From an uncultured bacterium (lineage in GTDB: Bacteria; Verrucomicrobiota; Lentisphaeria; Oligosphaerales; Oligosphaeraceae), in assembly GCA_902776645.1 (NCBI GenBank), contig CACYQT010000010.1, positions 1 through 64,000 of the forward strand: a stretch of 64,000 nt of DNA, written 5' to 3'. How positions within the stretch are numbered: position 1 is the first letter of the stretch; every line of letters begins with the position of its first letter. Under the pieces are notes generated by a model. The model ran no database searches, had not been told where the DNA came from, and was given only the letters and a program-made list of their open reading frames with translations. Shown here piece after piece: positions 17,173-26,573 of this stretch. The translations under genes were made by a program, and so were the position numbers.

Positions 17173-20100
17173 ATGAAACACATCCTTCTATTGATCGCCG
17201 TCGTATTCGCCGCCCATGCGTTTGAATTGGATTTCACGAAAAACGTCTACAAGACGGCATGGTGGTCCGCCAACAAGCAGCTGGACCGTTGTTCGCTGAC
17301 AGTCCAGAAAGACAAGCGAACAGGCGTGCAAGCCCTTTGCGCCCAATGGGATGGATCCGTGACGAACTACATGCATGCGATGCTTGTCGATGGAAAGGAC
17401 ATGCCAGTCTTCAAGCGGGCGAAATTCACGGCGGTCGTCTCCGTCAACATGCCGCTGGCGGTCAACGCCGTCCAGTTGCGGCTGCAGGACAAGAATTTGG
17501 AGACATTCTACTGGAAGAAGAATATCAAATTCGACAAACCGGGAACCTATGTGCTTGAATATGTGGTGGATACGGAAAGACTCGCGGCGACGTCCATCTC
17601 CAGTTTCACGAAGGACGCCAACAAGACCATTGATTTTCCGCTGTCGACGTTCGCCCTCAGCTTCAATTTCCCACAGGACGGCACGCCTGGCGAGGCGTTC
17701 ATCCATTCCATTGCCGTGACGGAACTTGCAAATAATGACAAGCCTGCCGAATCGTTTCCGCGGCTTCCTTTGGCGAAGCCGTGGGTCATGCCGTTGGAGC
17801 TTCCGCAGCGGATTCCGTATAACGATACGCTGGAAAAAGCCGCGAATCCATTGACCGGCGAGACGTCGCTGAAAATGACGCATGCTTCCGGCAAAGGAAA
17901 AGTGTTCGGCGTCGATTTCACACGATTTACATCGCCGCGCGGCATTCTCGGGCCGAAAATCGGCCATTACGACGCGGCGGATTGCGTTGTGAACATCACG
18001 ACGACGCAACCGCTTCCGCACATCAAAACCCTTAAGCTGGAATGGTTTGAGAGCCACGGCGGTTTGAAGCGATTGTCGTTTCCTGTCCAATTGGACAAGG
18101 CCGGTCATCACGCCATCAAATGCGAATTGCCGCCCGTCACGACGCCGGACATCCCCTACGGCCATGCTCCGAAGGAACAGCAGATCGGCCAGCTGTGGGT
18201 ATTGATGAATGTTCGTTTTGAAGCGGACACGGCGGATTTCGATGGCGATGTCTATTTCAATTCCATTGATTTGAACGTGGCGCGTTCTCCATTGGAAAAC
18301 ATTGTCTTCGAACTGGAAACGGGCAAAGTCGCCGCCGTCGTGGAAGACGCGTCGCAAGGCGTCAAGGCGACGTTGACGAACATTTCCTCCCAACCGGTCT
18401 CCTGCCGCGTCGTCGGAACGCTGAAGGATGCGGACGGCGAACCGCAGCCGTGGACGATGGACGAAAAAATCGATTTCCGGCCAGGCGAGACGAAATCCGT
18501 CGGGCCTGTGGCAGTTCCAGAAAAGTATGGCGTCTATTATGTTGATTTGACGCTTTCCGCGGACGGCTGTCCCGATCTTGTCCGCGAACGGACATTCGCG
18601 CACATGAAGCTGACGGGCGAAAAGAAGGATGAAAAATTCGTCCAAGGCTTCAAATTCGGCAGCGTGTGCCATGTCAATCCGATGGTTTGCGCGCCGCAGG
18701 AGATCGAGAAGGCGGCCGTCGCCATGTCGCAGATCGGCCTGCGCATCCTGCGCGTCGATTTCGGCTGGAGCGACAATCCGCTGCATATCCAATGGCTTGA
18801 CAATGTGGTGGATATATTCAGCAGCCACGGGATGAATTTCGATTTCATCCTCGGCTACATTATGGACAAGAACGGCATCCTGATGGACACGAGCATGAAG
18901 TGCTACGGCAATCTTTTCAAACGTTTCAAAGGGCGCGTCCAATACTGGGAGATGCTCAATGAGCCGGATTTGCCATGGGGCCGCAAGAATCCACCGCAAT
19001 CTTCTGATTATGCGAAACTTGCGAAAGCCACTGGCGAACTCTTGCGGCAGATCGATCCGAAGGCGCAGTTCATGTCCGCAGGTTTCTGCCAGCTGATGGG
19101 CAGAGGCCGCCCCGAACTGCCGGATTTCCATCAAGCCGCCATGAAAGAATGCTGGCAGGTGTTCGATGTCCATTGTTTCCATGGACATGGGCATTTCCAA
19201 AGCTATGCTGACCGCACCATCGACGGGAATCTTCTGCCCAAGCGGAAGGAGCTTGGCATCACGATTCCGTGGTACGCCAACGAAACGGCGCTCACATCGG
19301 CCGTCTGCACGGAAAAAGAACAGGCGGAGACGCTTTTCAAGAAACTCCTGTTCAGCTGGGGGCGCGGCGCCATCGGTTACACATGGTACAACCTGCGTGA
19401 AAAAGGCGAGTTGCGCCCCAACGGCGAATTCCAGTATGGCATGCTGACGCATGACTTCTATCCGAAGCCGGTCTATGCCGCATACAACGCATTGACAGGC
19501 ATTTACCATGACAAAGAGTATTTTGCGACGCTGGATTTGCCGAAAGGCCAGTGGGGCTTCGCCTTCAAGTCCGATTCAGAAATCGCCGTCTGCCTGTGGA
19601 ACCAGTCGCTGACGGACACGGTCGTGATGAAGTCGGACGCGACAGCGGCCGAAACCGTCGATATCTTCGGCAACCGCAAGCCGTTGGAGCTTTCCAACGG
19701 CATCGTCGCCGTGCCGAATCTGTCCGAGCCGGTCAATGTCATTTTGAAGAATGCGACAACGGTTCGTAAACTTCCGTCCCCAGCCGTGTTCAAGATGCCG
19801 GAAATTCTTCTGCCGGAGCAAGATGCCGATATCGTCATCTCCCTGAACAATCCGTTCGCCACGGAGCAGAAAGCCACGGCGAAACTGCGTTTTCCGGAAA
19901 ATGTGGAAGTCTCCCGACATGAATTTACAGGGATGGTTCCCGCAAACGGCCATCTGGATTTCACGGCGGAAATCCGCCTGAAGAATTCCGCCGTCGGCAT
20001 GGGCGGAACGGAATGGCTGTTCGCCGAAACATCCATCGGCAGTCTTCCGTCCATGTGCCAATTGCGGAAAATCCCTGTGCCGACGATGGTTGCGCCGTCG

Positions 20101-20691
20101 CTGGACGGCAAACCACTGATGGTCATGAACGACAACAAGACGTTGACAGATCTTCTGCACGGCGATCCCGCCCATGAGCATCACCTCTGGAAAGGTGCGA
20201 AGGATCTCTCCGCGAGTTTCTGGCTGGATGTGAAGGACGGCGCGTTGGTTGTCAAAGTCGTCGTGGAAGACGATGTCCATCTGCAATCAGCGGATGACGT
20301 CGCCGCAAATCACGTCTGGCAAGGCGATTCCGTGCAGATGTTCATCACGCCGATGGAATCCGAAAAGCATTTCCAGCTGGAATACGCCCGCCAATCGGAC
20401 GGTTCGCCCTATTCGTTTTTGCGTACATCTCCAGACGGCTTCAAGCCTGACGCGTCAAAGCTCCAATTGGAAACCATACGTAAAGGAACGCAGACGACCT
20501 ATCTCATCAACGTTCCGACGGATGCCTTGGGCGTTTCCAACGACTTCTTCTCCAAGCCTTTCCGTTTCAATATCATGGTCAATGACAACGACGACAACAT
20601 CCGTGAAAGTTGGATGGCCATGGCCCCCGGCATCGGCAACGGCGTCAACATCCAACAGCATCCTGTGATTCTTATAACCAAAAATAAATAG
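17173..20691 (+). CDS. large secreted clan-A glycoside hydrolase with C-terminal CBM9-like domain
   Basis: A 1172-residue protein with a signal peptide (1-16). The first roughly 480 residues are beta-rich domains of unknown type. A TIM barrel follows at about 480-790. The expected acid/base is E597 in EMLNEPDLPWG and the likely nucleophile is E704 in WYANETALT, the spacing of GH-A families such as GH39, GH5 or GH10. Immunoglobulin-like strands fill 800-970. The C-terminal 200 residues (from LDGKPLMVMND, about 976) match a CBM9/DOMON-like module: LSASFWLDVKDGALVV, then HVWQGDSVQMFI. It ends the three-gene operon. The family number and substrate are uncertain; a polysaccharide-anchored exo- or endo-glycosidase is likely. 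Confidence 0.75.
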   Translation: MKHILLLIAVVFAAHAFELDFTKNVYKTAWWSANKQLDRCSLTVQKDKRTGVQALCAQWDGSVTNYMHAMLVDGKDMPVFKRAKFTAVVSVNMPLAVNAVQLRLQDKNLETFYWKKNIKFDKPGTYVLEYVVDTERLAATSISSFTKDANKTIDFPLSTFALSFNFPQDGTPGEAFIHSIAVTELANNDKPAESFPRLPLAKPWVMPLELPQRIPYNDTLEKAANPLTGETSLKMTHASGKGKVFGVDFTRFTSPRGILGPKIGHYDAADCVVNITTTQPLPHIKTLKLEWFESHGGLKRLSFPVQLDKAGHHAIKCELPPVTTPDIPYGHAPKEQQIGQLWVLMNVRFEADTADFDGDVYFNSIDLNVARSPLENIVFELETGKVAAVVEDASQGVKATLTNISSQPVSCRVVGTLKDADGEPQPWTMDEKIDFRPGETKSVGPVAVPEKYGVYYVDLTLSADGCPDLVRERTFAHMKLTGEKKDEKFVQGFKFGSVCHVNPMVCAPQEIEKAAVAMSQIGLRILRVDFGWSDNPLHIQWLDNVVDIFSSHGMNFDFILGYIMDKNGILMDTSMKCYGNLFKRFKGRVQYWEMLNEPDLPWGRKNPPQSSDYAKLAKATGELLRQIDPKAQFMSAGFCQLMGRGRPELPDFHQAAMKECWQVFDVHCFHGHGHFQSYADRTIDGNLLPKRKELGITIPWYANETALTSAVCTEKEQAETLFKKLLFSWGRGAIGYTWYNLREKGELRPNGEFQYGMLTHDFYPKPVYAAYNALTGIYHDKEYFATLDLPKGQWGFAFKSDSEIAVCLWNQSLTDTVVMKSDATAAETVDIFGNRKPLELSNGIVAVPNLSEPVNVILKNATTVRKLPSPAVFKMPEILLPEQDADIVISLNNPFATEQKATAKLRFPENVEVSRHEFTGMVPANGHLDFTAEIRLKNSAVGMGGTEWLFAETSIGSLPSMCQLRKIPVPTMVAPSLDGKPLMVMNDNKTLTDLLHGDPAHEHHLWKGAKDLSASFWLDVKDGALVVKVVVEDDVHLQSADDVAANHVWQGDSVQMFITPMESEKHFQLEYARQSDGSPYSFLRTSPDGFKPDASKLQLETIRKGTQTTYLINVPTDALGVSNDFFSKPFRFNIMVNDNDDNIRESWMAMAPGIGNGVNIQQHPVILITKNK

Positions 20692-20711
20692 GCGGAATCG
20701 GGAAATGGCAC

Positions 20712-20740
20712 TTGACACACATCACAAACAATATTATATT
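20712..20740 (+). promoter_or_regulatory. sigma-70-type promoter for the two anchored unknown genes
   Basis: TTGACA (20712-20717), a 17-base spacer, then TATATT (20735-20740). This is close to the ideal consensus and the best promoter in the window. It lies 63 bases before the gene at 20804. Confidence 0.7.
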
Positions 20741-20803
20741 GATATTAGTTTTTTTATCATATGTCTAATGCCATAAAAATCATTTCAAAATAGCATTCAC
20801 AAA

Positions 20804-21535
20804 ATGTCTTCTATTCTAAAGAAAAGAATTATCGTTTTTCTTATTGCTGATTTGGTTTTGTCGGTTTGTTTTCTGCTGATTGCAAAGAGCGTGCATGCAA
20901 GCAGAGAAACGGTATCCGCTTTGCAATCCAACGAAGAATCACAGAAGCCTATACAATACAAACAAAGTATTATATCAATAGAAGAATCAGCGGCAGCCAG
21001 ACGAAAGCATGAAGCCGACAACCGTCTGGCAGCCGCCACAAAAGCAAGAATCAAAGAGGAAGTCTCAAAACAAACCGATACATACGAAAATATACATGGC
21101 ACGGAAAGCTGGATCACACTGGAAGAGCTAAAAACCGTCTCGCCAGAGGCTTATGAACAAGTGCAACGTAGGTTGAAACAGGAACGAAAGCAAAGCGAAG
21201 CGGCTTTAACCAAACGGAAACAATTCCTTGCCGAATTGAAGCCAGAAATCCTTTCACCTGAGGACTTTGCAGAATTAAAGGAGGCTTTGGAGTTTCTCAA
21301 CGAATGTGATCAGAATATCATGGATGGACGACCGATTCAAGACCGATCCGCCAACTACGACGGGAACCGAAAACAGCGGCTTACGGCGATAGCAAAAAAA
21401 GTCAGTTGCGTCATGGCGGAATGTCCGGAAGATATTGTCGAACGCAAAAGGCGTTCAGTGAATATCGCAAACTCCAATTGGTTCTCCTACAAGCCTATTG
21501 TCTCTAAAGAACTAAACAAGTTCAAGTTGCAATAA
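20804..21535 (+). CDS. unknown membrane-anchored coiled-coil protein
   Basis: A 243-residue protein that I do not recognise. Residues 8-28 form one membrane helix (IIVFLIADLVLSVCFLLIA). The rest is highly charged and helical, with coiled-coil-like stretches (about 60-90 and 105-165) rich in Glu, Lys and Gln. No cysteine or catalytic motif stands out. It is probably anchored in the inner membrane with its bulk outside the cytoplasm. Composition is more AT-rich than the flanking carbohydrate genes. The downstream gene has the same architecture 11 bases away, so the two form an operon. No ribosome site is visible at the start. Confidence 0.5.
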   Translation: MSSILKKRIIVFLIADLVLSVCFLLIAKSVHASRETVSALQSNEESQKPIQYKQSIISIEESAAARRKHEADNRLAAATKARIKEEVSKQTDTYENIHGTESWITLEELKTVSPEAYEQVQRRLKQERKQSEAALTKRKQFLAELKPEILSPEDFAELKEALEFLNECDQNIMDGRPIQDRSANYDGNRKQRLTAIAKKVSCVMAECPEDIVERKRRSVNIANSNWFSYKPIVSKELNKFKLQ

Positions 21536-21546
21536 AGGAGGCGAAA

Positions 21547-22350
21547 ATGGAACAAAAACACAGGTTTGCCATCGTCGCCGTCTTTCTAACGTTGCTTTGC
21601 CTAATTTGCCAAATCTATGCGGTTCACCTTCTGATGACACCGTCACAGGAAAATCCACCGTCAGAATCTGCTGAGCCCTCGGAGGAAAATACTGTTCAAT
21701 CGGTTGCGACAGAGCAGGATGAAGTCGGGAAAAAGGGTGTGGATGATACCGCGCATCGCAGTCGTAAACTGGAGAAATTGGATGCCTTGGAGGATTTCAT
21801 GGCCTTCTCCGCCAGTGAATTGCAAATGGGAGAAGCCATCCGGGAAAACAATTTGCCACATGACAGTTGGCTTATGATTGACACCACAAAAGCCAATTGG
21901 CGAGAAAAGAAAGACAAGTTGCTTGCAGACAGGCGGAAATGGCTGGCGGATGCCATGGATATGCTGGAGAAGTACATGGCGGAAGAGGATTTCTCCGTCC
22001 TTTCTCAGGAGGAATACGAAAAGCTTCAGGCTTATCGCGACAACCTGCTCCAATGGTCTGATATTGCCTATAGCGACGATGTGGATTTGGAGACGAAAAT
22101 CGCGGCTTTCAAACAATGGTATGCCTGCAACAACAACGCCAACAATCAGGAAATCGACCGCATTGTTGACAAGCAATTCAATGCCGCCCATGGCGACATG
22201 TACAAGAAATACGCAACTCTTTATGACCGTTCAGGAATTGATCAAATTTGGAAATTGACAAATCCCTGGTGGATCAACCGCACCATGGTCTCCGTCCGTG
22301 ACGCTGATGGAAAGCAGCACCATTACCGTGTGAAATTGTTCGGTGAGTGA
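21547..22350 (+). CDS. unknown membrane-anchored protein, partner of the upstream gene
   Basis: A 267-residue protein with a very strong AAAGGAGG ribosome site. There is one membrane helix at 7-29, a Pro/Ser/Glu-rich linker (residues 35-58, containing SESAEPSEEN), then a charged helical domain to about 200 and a small C-terminal beta-rich part (TMVSVRDADGKQHHYRVKL). No known domain recognised. It is co-transcribed with the upstream anchored protein and convergent with the PtuB-like nuclease gene 16 bases away. The ESAEPSE linker recurs in the protein at 59136. Confidence 0.5.
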   Translation: MEQKHRFAIVAVFLTLLCLICQIYAVHLLMTPSQENPPSESAEPSEENTVQSVATEQDEVGKKGVDDTAHRSRKLEKLDALEDFMAFSASELQMGEAIRENNLPHDSWLMIDTTKANWREKKDKLLADRRKWLADAMDMLEKYMAEEDFSVLSQEEYEKLQAYRDNLLQWSDIAYSDDVDLETKIAAFKQWYACNNNANNQEIDRIVDKQFNAAHGDMYKKYATLYDRSGIDQIWKLTNPWWINRTMVSVRDADGKQHHYRVKLFGE

Positions 22351-22366
22351 GACGATCGAATCACGA

Positions 22367-22981
22367 TTACATTTTCAAAAGGACACGGTAAACGGAGATG
22401 CAATCAATGTCATTTGGAAGCATCTCCAGATAATCCTTTATCTGCTTTTGATTTGGGGCGATGCTGTTTTGTAGAAAAAATGACACCGCTTCAACTGCTT
22501 TCAACCGAATGCTTTTCAATCGTGGACAATTCAGATTGAAAATGCGGATCGTTTCCTCTGCTCTCTTTCTTTGGGCATTCGTCAAATCTTTACGTGGAAG
22601 TATATTCCCTTGAGAATCATATTGAAAGAAATCTTCAGGATTCTCCCGTGAAGGATCAATGATATCCGCAAGCTTGAATTCTCCAGCCTGATTATCCTTA
22701 TAAATTCCGCAAGAATCATGTTTGCGACATGAAACGAACATGTTACTCCAATCAAATATCCTCTTGGAATTGTCACGTTGCCGTTCTAAATGTTCAATAA
22801 ATCCATCTTCCTTATCGTGCAAATAGATTTCACAGTAGGCGCAATAATGATCCTGCTGTTCGTATAATTGATCTCCTATAGCGATATGTTCAGATGAACC
22901 AATAAAAGCATCCCAATTTGCATATTTTTGCTTGATGATTCTGAAATCAACAGGAGCTTCTCCACGTTTGAATTGATGCAT
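22367..22981 (-). CDS. ptuB: PtuB-like HNH endonuclease (Septu defence family)
   Basis: A 204-residue HNH nuclease of the type found with PtuA or in retron Ec78-like systems. The N-terminus (MHQFKRGEAPVDF) is typical of the family. The zinc/HNH core runs from CAYCEIYL, through IEHLERQRDN (the H of the HNH motif), to FDWSNMFVSCRKHDSCG, which carries the Asn and the second cysteine pair. In Septu, PtuA and PtuB form a complex that degrades nucleic acid on phage infection. It lies 12 bases downstream of the ATPase gene on the same strand. The symbol is by family resemblance. No reverse transcriptase or msr-msd RNA is visible, so the retron variant is unlikely. Confidence 0.8.
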   Translation of the reverse strand: MHQFKRGEAPVDFRIIKQKYANWDAFIGSSEHIAIGDQLYEQQDHYCAYCEIYLHDKEDGFIEHLERQRDNSKRIFDWSNMFVSCRKHDSCGIYKDNQAGEFKLADIIDPSRENPEDFFQYDSQGNILPRKDLTNAQRKRAEETIRIFNLNCPRLKSIRLKAVEAVSFFLQNSIAPNQKQIKDYLEMLPNDIDCISVYRVLLKM

Positions 22982-22993
22982 GGCAATCTCCCG

Positions 22994-24355
22994 TCAATGC
23001 TTTTGTGCTTTGAATTTCCTGTGGATTTCTATTCTCGTCAAGGGAGGATAATCCGCGCCATAATGTGCAGCAAGCTCTTCGTATAACTTTTTTCCTTCTG
23101 GCGTATCCGCTTCATCATAAGCTTCCATTTGGGCGTATTCATTGAGCATCTTGACAAACTCATCATCCTGCGGTGCAGGATCCGTTCCAAAAATTTCCGC
23201 TAGAATATTTTGACTTTCAACGCCTTGCGTCTGGCTAGATAATTTCGCCACGGTTCTATTGGCAAGAATTCTAACACATTCCTGTGGAATGGAAGAAACG
23301 ACTTGCGGACTATGCGTCGTGACAATGAACTGGATACGCGGGAAAATCTTCTGTAACGTTGGCAATATCTGTTGTTGCCACGAGGGATGTAGGTGCAGTT
23401 CAATTTCATCGATCATGACGATACCGCTTGTTTTTTTCAAAACATCCAAGCCAAGATGTGGATTCAACACACAGCAACGATGAACGATATCCCCGACAAC
23501 GCCAATCACAATCCTATTTCCTGCGCTTAAAGAATGAATATCCACTTTTTCCTTCGTCTGAGGATTCATGACCCAAATAGTCTTTTCACTAAAATCACAG
23601 TCCAACAGATACCATCCCGTCATTTCCAAAGCATCTGCTAAAGCATTGGAAATCATTTGATTGAACATTTCAAACTTCTCAAATGCTTCTTTATTGAATG
23701 AAGGCAGATTTTTCTCTTTTTTACGTTGCTGGTCGTACCATGAACGATATAGATCCACGAACCACTCAAAAAACTGTCTAAAACCGCCTCCGCTGCTATT
23801 CGCTCCGGCATATCCCAAAGCTCTGTCTTGCGTCTGCTTTTCAAAGGCATCCTTGACTTTTTCTTTATCAAACCAAAGCCTTGAATCGCCATAATAGGCG
23901 AATAGCGGCAAAGTCGTATGATTCTCAAACCGAAGACTCAAGCAGAATTGGGCAAAATTCTCCAAGTCCTTTCCATCCTTCAAGGTCGTTGTGAGTTTTT
24001 TGCTTTTATCAAAAAAAGATTCACGTCTCACAATTAGCGATGTCTTGTCATCAAGAAGTGAAGCAGTATCCAAGAAATTCGCTTCCAGAGACGTATATCC
24101 TTTTTTATGCATTGCATTGAGATCATCAATATAGCGCAAGTCACGTTTCAGAAAGACGTTTCCTTTTGAATTCGGCATTTTGCGGAAAAAAATACCAAAG
24201 GCGATGTTGACAGCATCCAGAATGGCGGTCTTGCCTTCGCCATTTTTAGCGACAAGCACCGTCAAACCGCCATGTTCTGAATCTCCTGCATTGAATTTAA
24301 TCGTGAAATCGTCAAAACAGCGGAAGTTCTTCAGATGTAATGTTTGTATTTTCAT
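22994..24355 (-). CDS. ptuA: PtuA-like AAA/ABC-type ATPase (Septu defence family)
   Basis: A 453-residue SMC/OLD-like ATPase beginning with the typical MKIQTLHLKNFRCFDDFTI. Walker A is AKNGEGKT (36-43), the ABC signature is LSAGN (276-280), Walker B is IVMIDEIEL (312-320), and the switch His follows in TTHSPQ (346-351). It contains a coiled-coil-like middle segment. Its length and the HNH partner match PtuA of Septu systems. The ATPase is thought to gate the nuclease, with activation by falling nucleotide levels in characterised examples. Both genes are AT-rich compared with their neighbours, which suggests transfer. The ribosome site is poor. Confidence 0.8.
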   Translation of the reverse strand: MKIQTLHLKNFRCFDDFTIKFNAGDSEHGGLTVLVAKNGEGKTAILDAVNIAFGIFFRKMPNSKGNVFLKRDLRYIDDLNAMHKKGYTSLEANFLDTASLLDDKTSLIVRRESFFDKSKKLTTTLKDGKDLENFAQFCLSLRFENHTTLPLFAYYGDSRLWFDKEKVKDAFEKQTQDRALGYAGANSSGGGFRQFFEWFVDLYRSWYDQQRKKEKNLPSFNKEAFEKFEMFNQMISNALADALEMTGWYLLDCDFSEKTIWVMNPQTKEKVDIHSLSAGNRIVIGVVGDIVHRCCVLNPHLGLDVLKKTSGIVMIDEIELHLHPSWQQQILPTLQKIFPRIQFIVTTHSPQVVSSIPQECVRILANRTVAKLSSQTQGVESQNILAEIFGTDPAPQDDEFVKMLNEYAQMEAYDEADTPEGKKLYEELAAHYGADYPPLTRIEIHRKFKAQKH

Positions 24356-24416
24356 GGTATTTAGCCAACATATTTACTCGTTAAGCCATTGGGCCATAAG
24401 CCTATGTCTTCACGGG

Positions 24417-26426
24417 TCACACCGTCTGCCCCGTAAACACATAGTACAGCGTTCCGACAATCATCGGGATGAACTGCCCCATCAGCGTGCCCGCGATCAG
24501 GCCGATGAACAACGGCTTGCTCCGCTGGTAGACGCGGCCGCCGCCGTATTTCGTGAAGATCCACTTCAGGAAGAAGCCAAGCCCGAAGGAGAACGACATC
24601 AGCATGCCCTGATGGCCACCGTAGAAAATGAAAATGACGGGATGGAGCGGCCACCATGTCCATTTGAGGCGGCCGAACGCCACAAGCAGCGCCAAGCCAG
24701 TGGAAATCAAGAACGTCCAAATGCAGTTCCAATACGGCGACATGTTCTGCCAGTGGGACCATCCGTGCTGCGCCATGGCGAACTCCTCAAGTCCTTGCGC
24801 GCGAAGCTTGTTGACGATTTCCACGCAGTTCAGGAACGGATAGATGGATGACGCGCGCGGCCAGTGCGGGATCAACGCGCCGCGGTCGTACTGCCAGTAG
24901 ATCGTCGCGGGAATCGAGACGAGAATCGCCAGAATCATCACGATGACGCCCCAGCTGGCCGTCTTGTTCAGGCTGACTTTGTTGCCTTCGGACAGCTTCA
25001 TGGCGTGGTTCAAAAACGGCATGACGCACCATCCGGGCGCCGCCAGCAGGACGGTCGATACCAAAAACAGCGTCACGAGCACTTTCGGGCCGAGGGCCGT
25101 TTCGCCGAAAAGCCCCCACAAAACGACGCATGGATACACGTAAGTGCCGACTTCAAAGGCACCTGTCTCCGCCAACACGCGGCTGACGACTGTATAGACC
25201 ATGACGGAGATGATCGCGTAGAGGATGCCGATCGTCCAGTGGACGCCCGCGATGTGAAGCATCGTCACGAAGACGATCATGCCGATGATGAACATCCGCA
25301 TGCCGGCGACGGCGTAGCCCGGAATATCGTCGTCCGTCTTGCGGAACAGCGCACGTTTCAGCGTGTTTTTATAGTATTGGCGCCCCGTGTAGAGGATGAT
25401 GAGCAGGATGCCGAAATAGCCGCCCGCGAAAATGAACACCTCCGGCTGGAGGCCCATCATGCGCGCGGAGCGCAGCTCGATGCCGTAAGTCGCGAAGATG
25501 CCGCCGACTAGGCAGTACAGCCACGGTCCGATCCACATGGAGAACGACGCTTCCGACGGCAGAAAATAGGCCAGTCCGATGACCGTGTAGATGAACTGCG
25601 GCCAGAACATCATGCCGCCTTTGCCGCGCAGAATCGTCGGGCAGAGCTGCGCGAACGGCGAGATATCGACATTCATCTTCACGGGAATCAGCTGCTGCGG
25701 GAAGAAACGGCACAGGTAGTTGTTCAGGAGGACCGTCACGCCGAAGACGAATCCAATAATAAACAGCTTGTTTTTGAAGACAGCCGCCAGCCGTCCATTT
25801 TCGTCCGGCAGCAGCGACGACGCGAACTGGATGATCGGATACGGCAACTGCTCATGCTTGCTCCACTGCTTGTGGAAGACGATGGCCAGCCCGAAGATGC
25901 CGAGCAGGAAAGAGAACACGATCGGCCCCCAGAAGAGGAACGGCCGCCGCCACACTTTCCACGGGACTTCCGTGAATTTGATATGCTTGTCGCCTTCGCC
26001 CATGCCCGTGATGTAGCCGACGACCGCCGCTTCGCCTTCGTCTCCGGATGCGTCACAGAGCATCTGCTGAGGCGCGTAGTTCAGTACCTCCATGGCGGAC
26101 CACGACGGATTGATCTTGTTGTCGTAGTGCGGGAACATGACAGTTCCGGGGAACATCTGCCCGAGGCTCCAGCCAGGGATGCCGCAGGAGATCAGAAACA
26201 GCGCGAGAATCGCCGCCACTTCACGGCCTTTGAACGAGACGCGCGCACCAAACAGCCGCAGCAGCGGATTGATCAGCATGACGCACAAGACCAGCCCGCC
26301 GTACGCCACGGCGGGCAGAAGATGCGCGATCATCGTGCCGGGGCGCACGACGTAGTCGTTGAAGTAGCAGCTTGCGCACATGACGCAAGCTAGAAAGATT
26401 CCGATGATGATGCTGCGTATTGACAA
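24417..26426 (-). CDS. OPT-like multi-pass membrane protein (DUF6785/DUF6784 type), probable transporter
   Basis: A 669-residue protein with some 14-16 hydrophobic helices across its length. It starts with TTG at 26426, supported by AAGGAG eight bases upstream. Segments such as GMRMFIIGMIVFVTM and VVSRVLAETGAFEVG, and the C-terminal FIFYGGHQGMLMSFSFGL, recall the uncharacterised OPT-superfamily-like proteins common in Planctomycetes, Verrucomicrobia and Lentisphaerae. It is followed upstream (148 bases, same strand) by a sialate esterase gene, so uptake of a released oligosaccharide or glycopeptide is a reasonable guess. The substrate is unknown and the DUF label is from memory. Confidence 0.6.
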   Translation of the reverse strand: MSIRSIIIGIFLACVMCASCYFNDYVVRPGTMIAHLLPAVAYGGLVLCVMLINPLLRLFGARVSFKGREVAAILALFLISCGIPGWSLGQMFPGTVMFPHYDNKINPSWSAMEVLNYAPQQMLCDASGDEGEAAVVGYITGMGEGDKHIKFTEVPWKVWRRPFLFWGPIVFSFLLGIFGLAIVFHKQWSKHEQLPYPIIQFASSLLPDENGRLAAVFKNKLFIIGFVFGVTVLLNNYLCRFFPQQLIPVKMNVDISPFAQLCPTILRGKGGMMFWPQFIYTVIGLAYFLPSEASFSMWIGPWLYCLVGGIFATYGIELRSARMMGLQPEVFIFAGGYFGILLIILYTGRQYYKNTLKRALFRKTDDDIPGYAVAGMRMFIIGMIVFVTMLHIAGVHWTIGILYAIISVMVYTVVSRVLAETGAFEVGTYVYPCVVLWGLFGETALGPKVLVTLFLVSTVLLAAPGWCVMPFLNHAMKLSEGNKVSLNKTASWGVIVMILAILVSIPATIYWQYDRGALIPHWPRASSIYPFLNCVEIVNKLRAQGLEEFAMAQHGWSHWQNMSPYWNCIWTFLISTGLALLVAFGRLKWTWWPLHPVIFIFYGGHQGMLMSFSFGLGFFLKWIFTKYGGGRVYQRSKPLFIGLIAGTLMGQFIPMIVGTLYYVFTGQTV

Positions 26427-26481
26427 AACGTTTCTCCTTGCCGGAAGATGTTTTTGGTTTTATCGTTGATTGCCGCCGTTT

Positions 26482-26568
26482 CCCGAACGTTCCCGCAGGA
26501 GCGGGACTCTCCTGAACGTTCCCGCAGGAGCGGGACCCTCCCGAACGTTCCCGCAGGAGCGGGACCCT
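26482..26568. repeat. three tandem 29-bp palindromic units
   Basis: Three near-identical 29-bp units (26482-26510, 26511-26539, 26540-26568). Each contains TCCCGC-AGGA-GCGGGA, a stem of six GC-rich pairs with a four-base loop. The array starts 55 bases upstream of the transporter and stops five bases before the esterase stop codon. Single related copies occur near 7790. Confidence 0.85.
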
Positions 26569-26573
26569 CCCGA

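Noticed and set aside
17188-19509. 773-codon open frame on the minus strand
   Set aside because: It lies wholly opposite the clan-A hydrolase gene, encodes an Arg/His-rich low-plausibility protein and has no family motif. It is a GC-rich antisense shadow.
22367-24355. retron Ec78-type system
   Set aside because: ATPase and HNH nuclease match, but there is no reverse transcriptase gene or plausible msr-msd region on either side.
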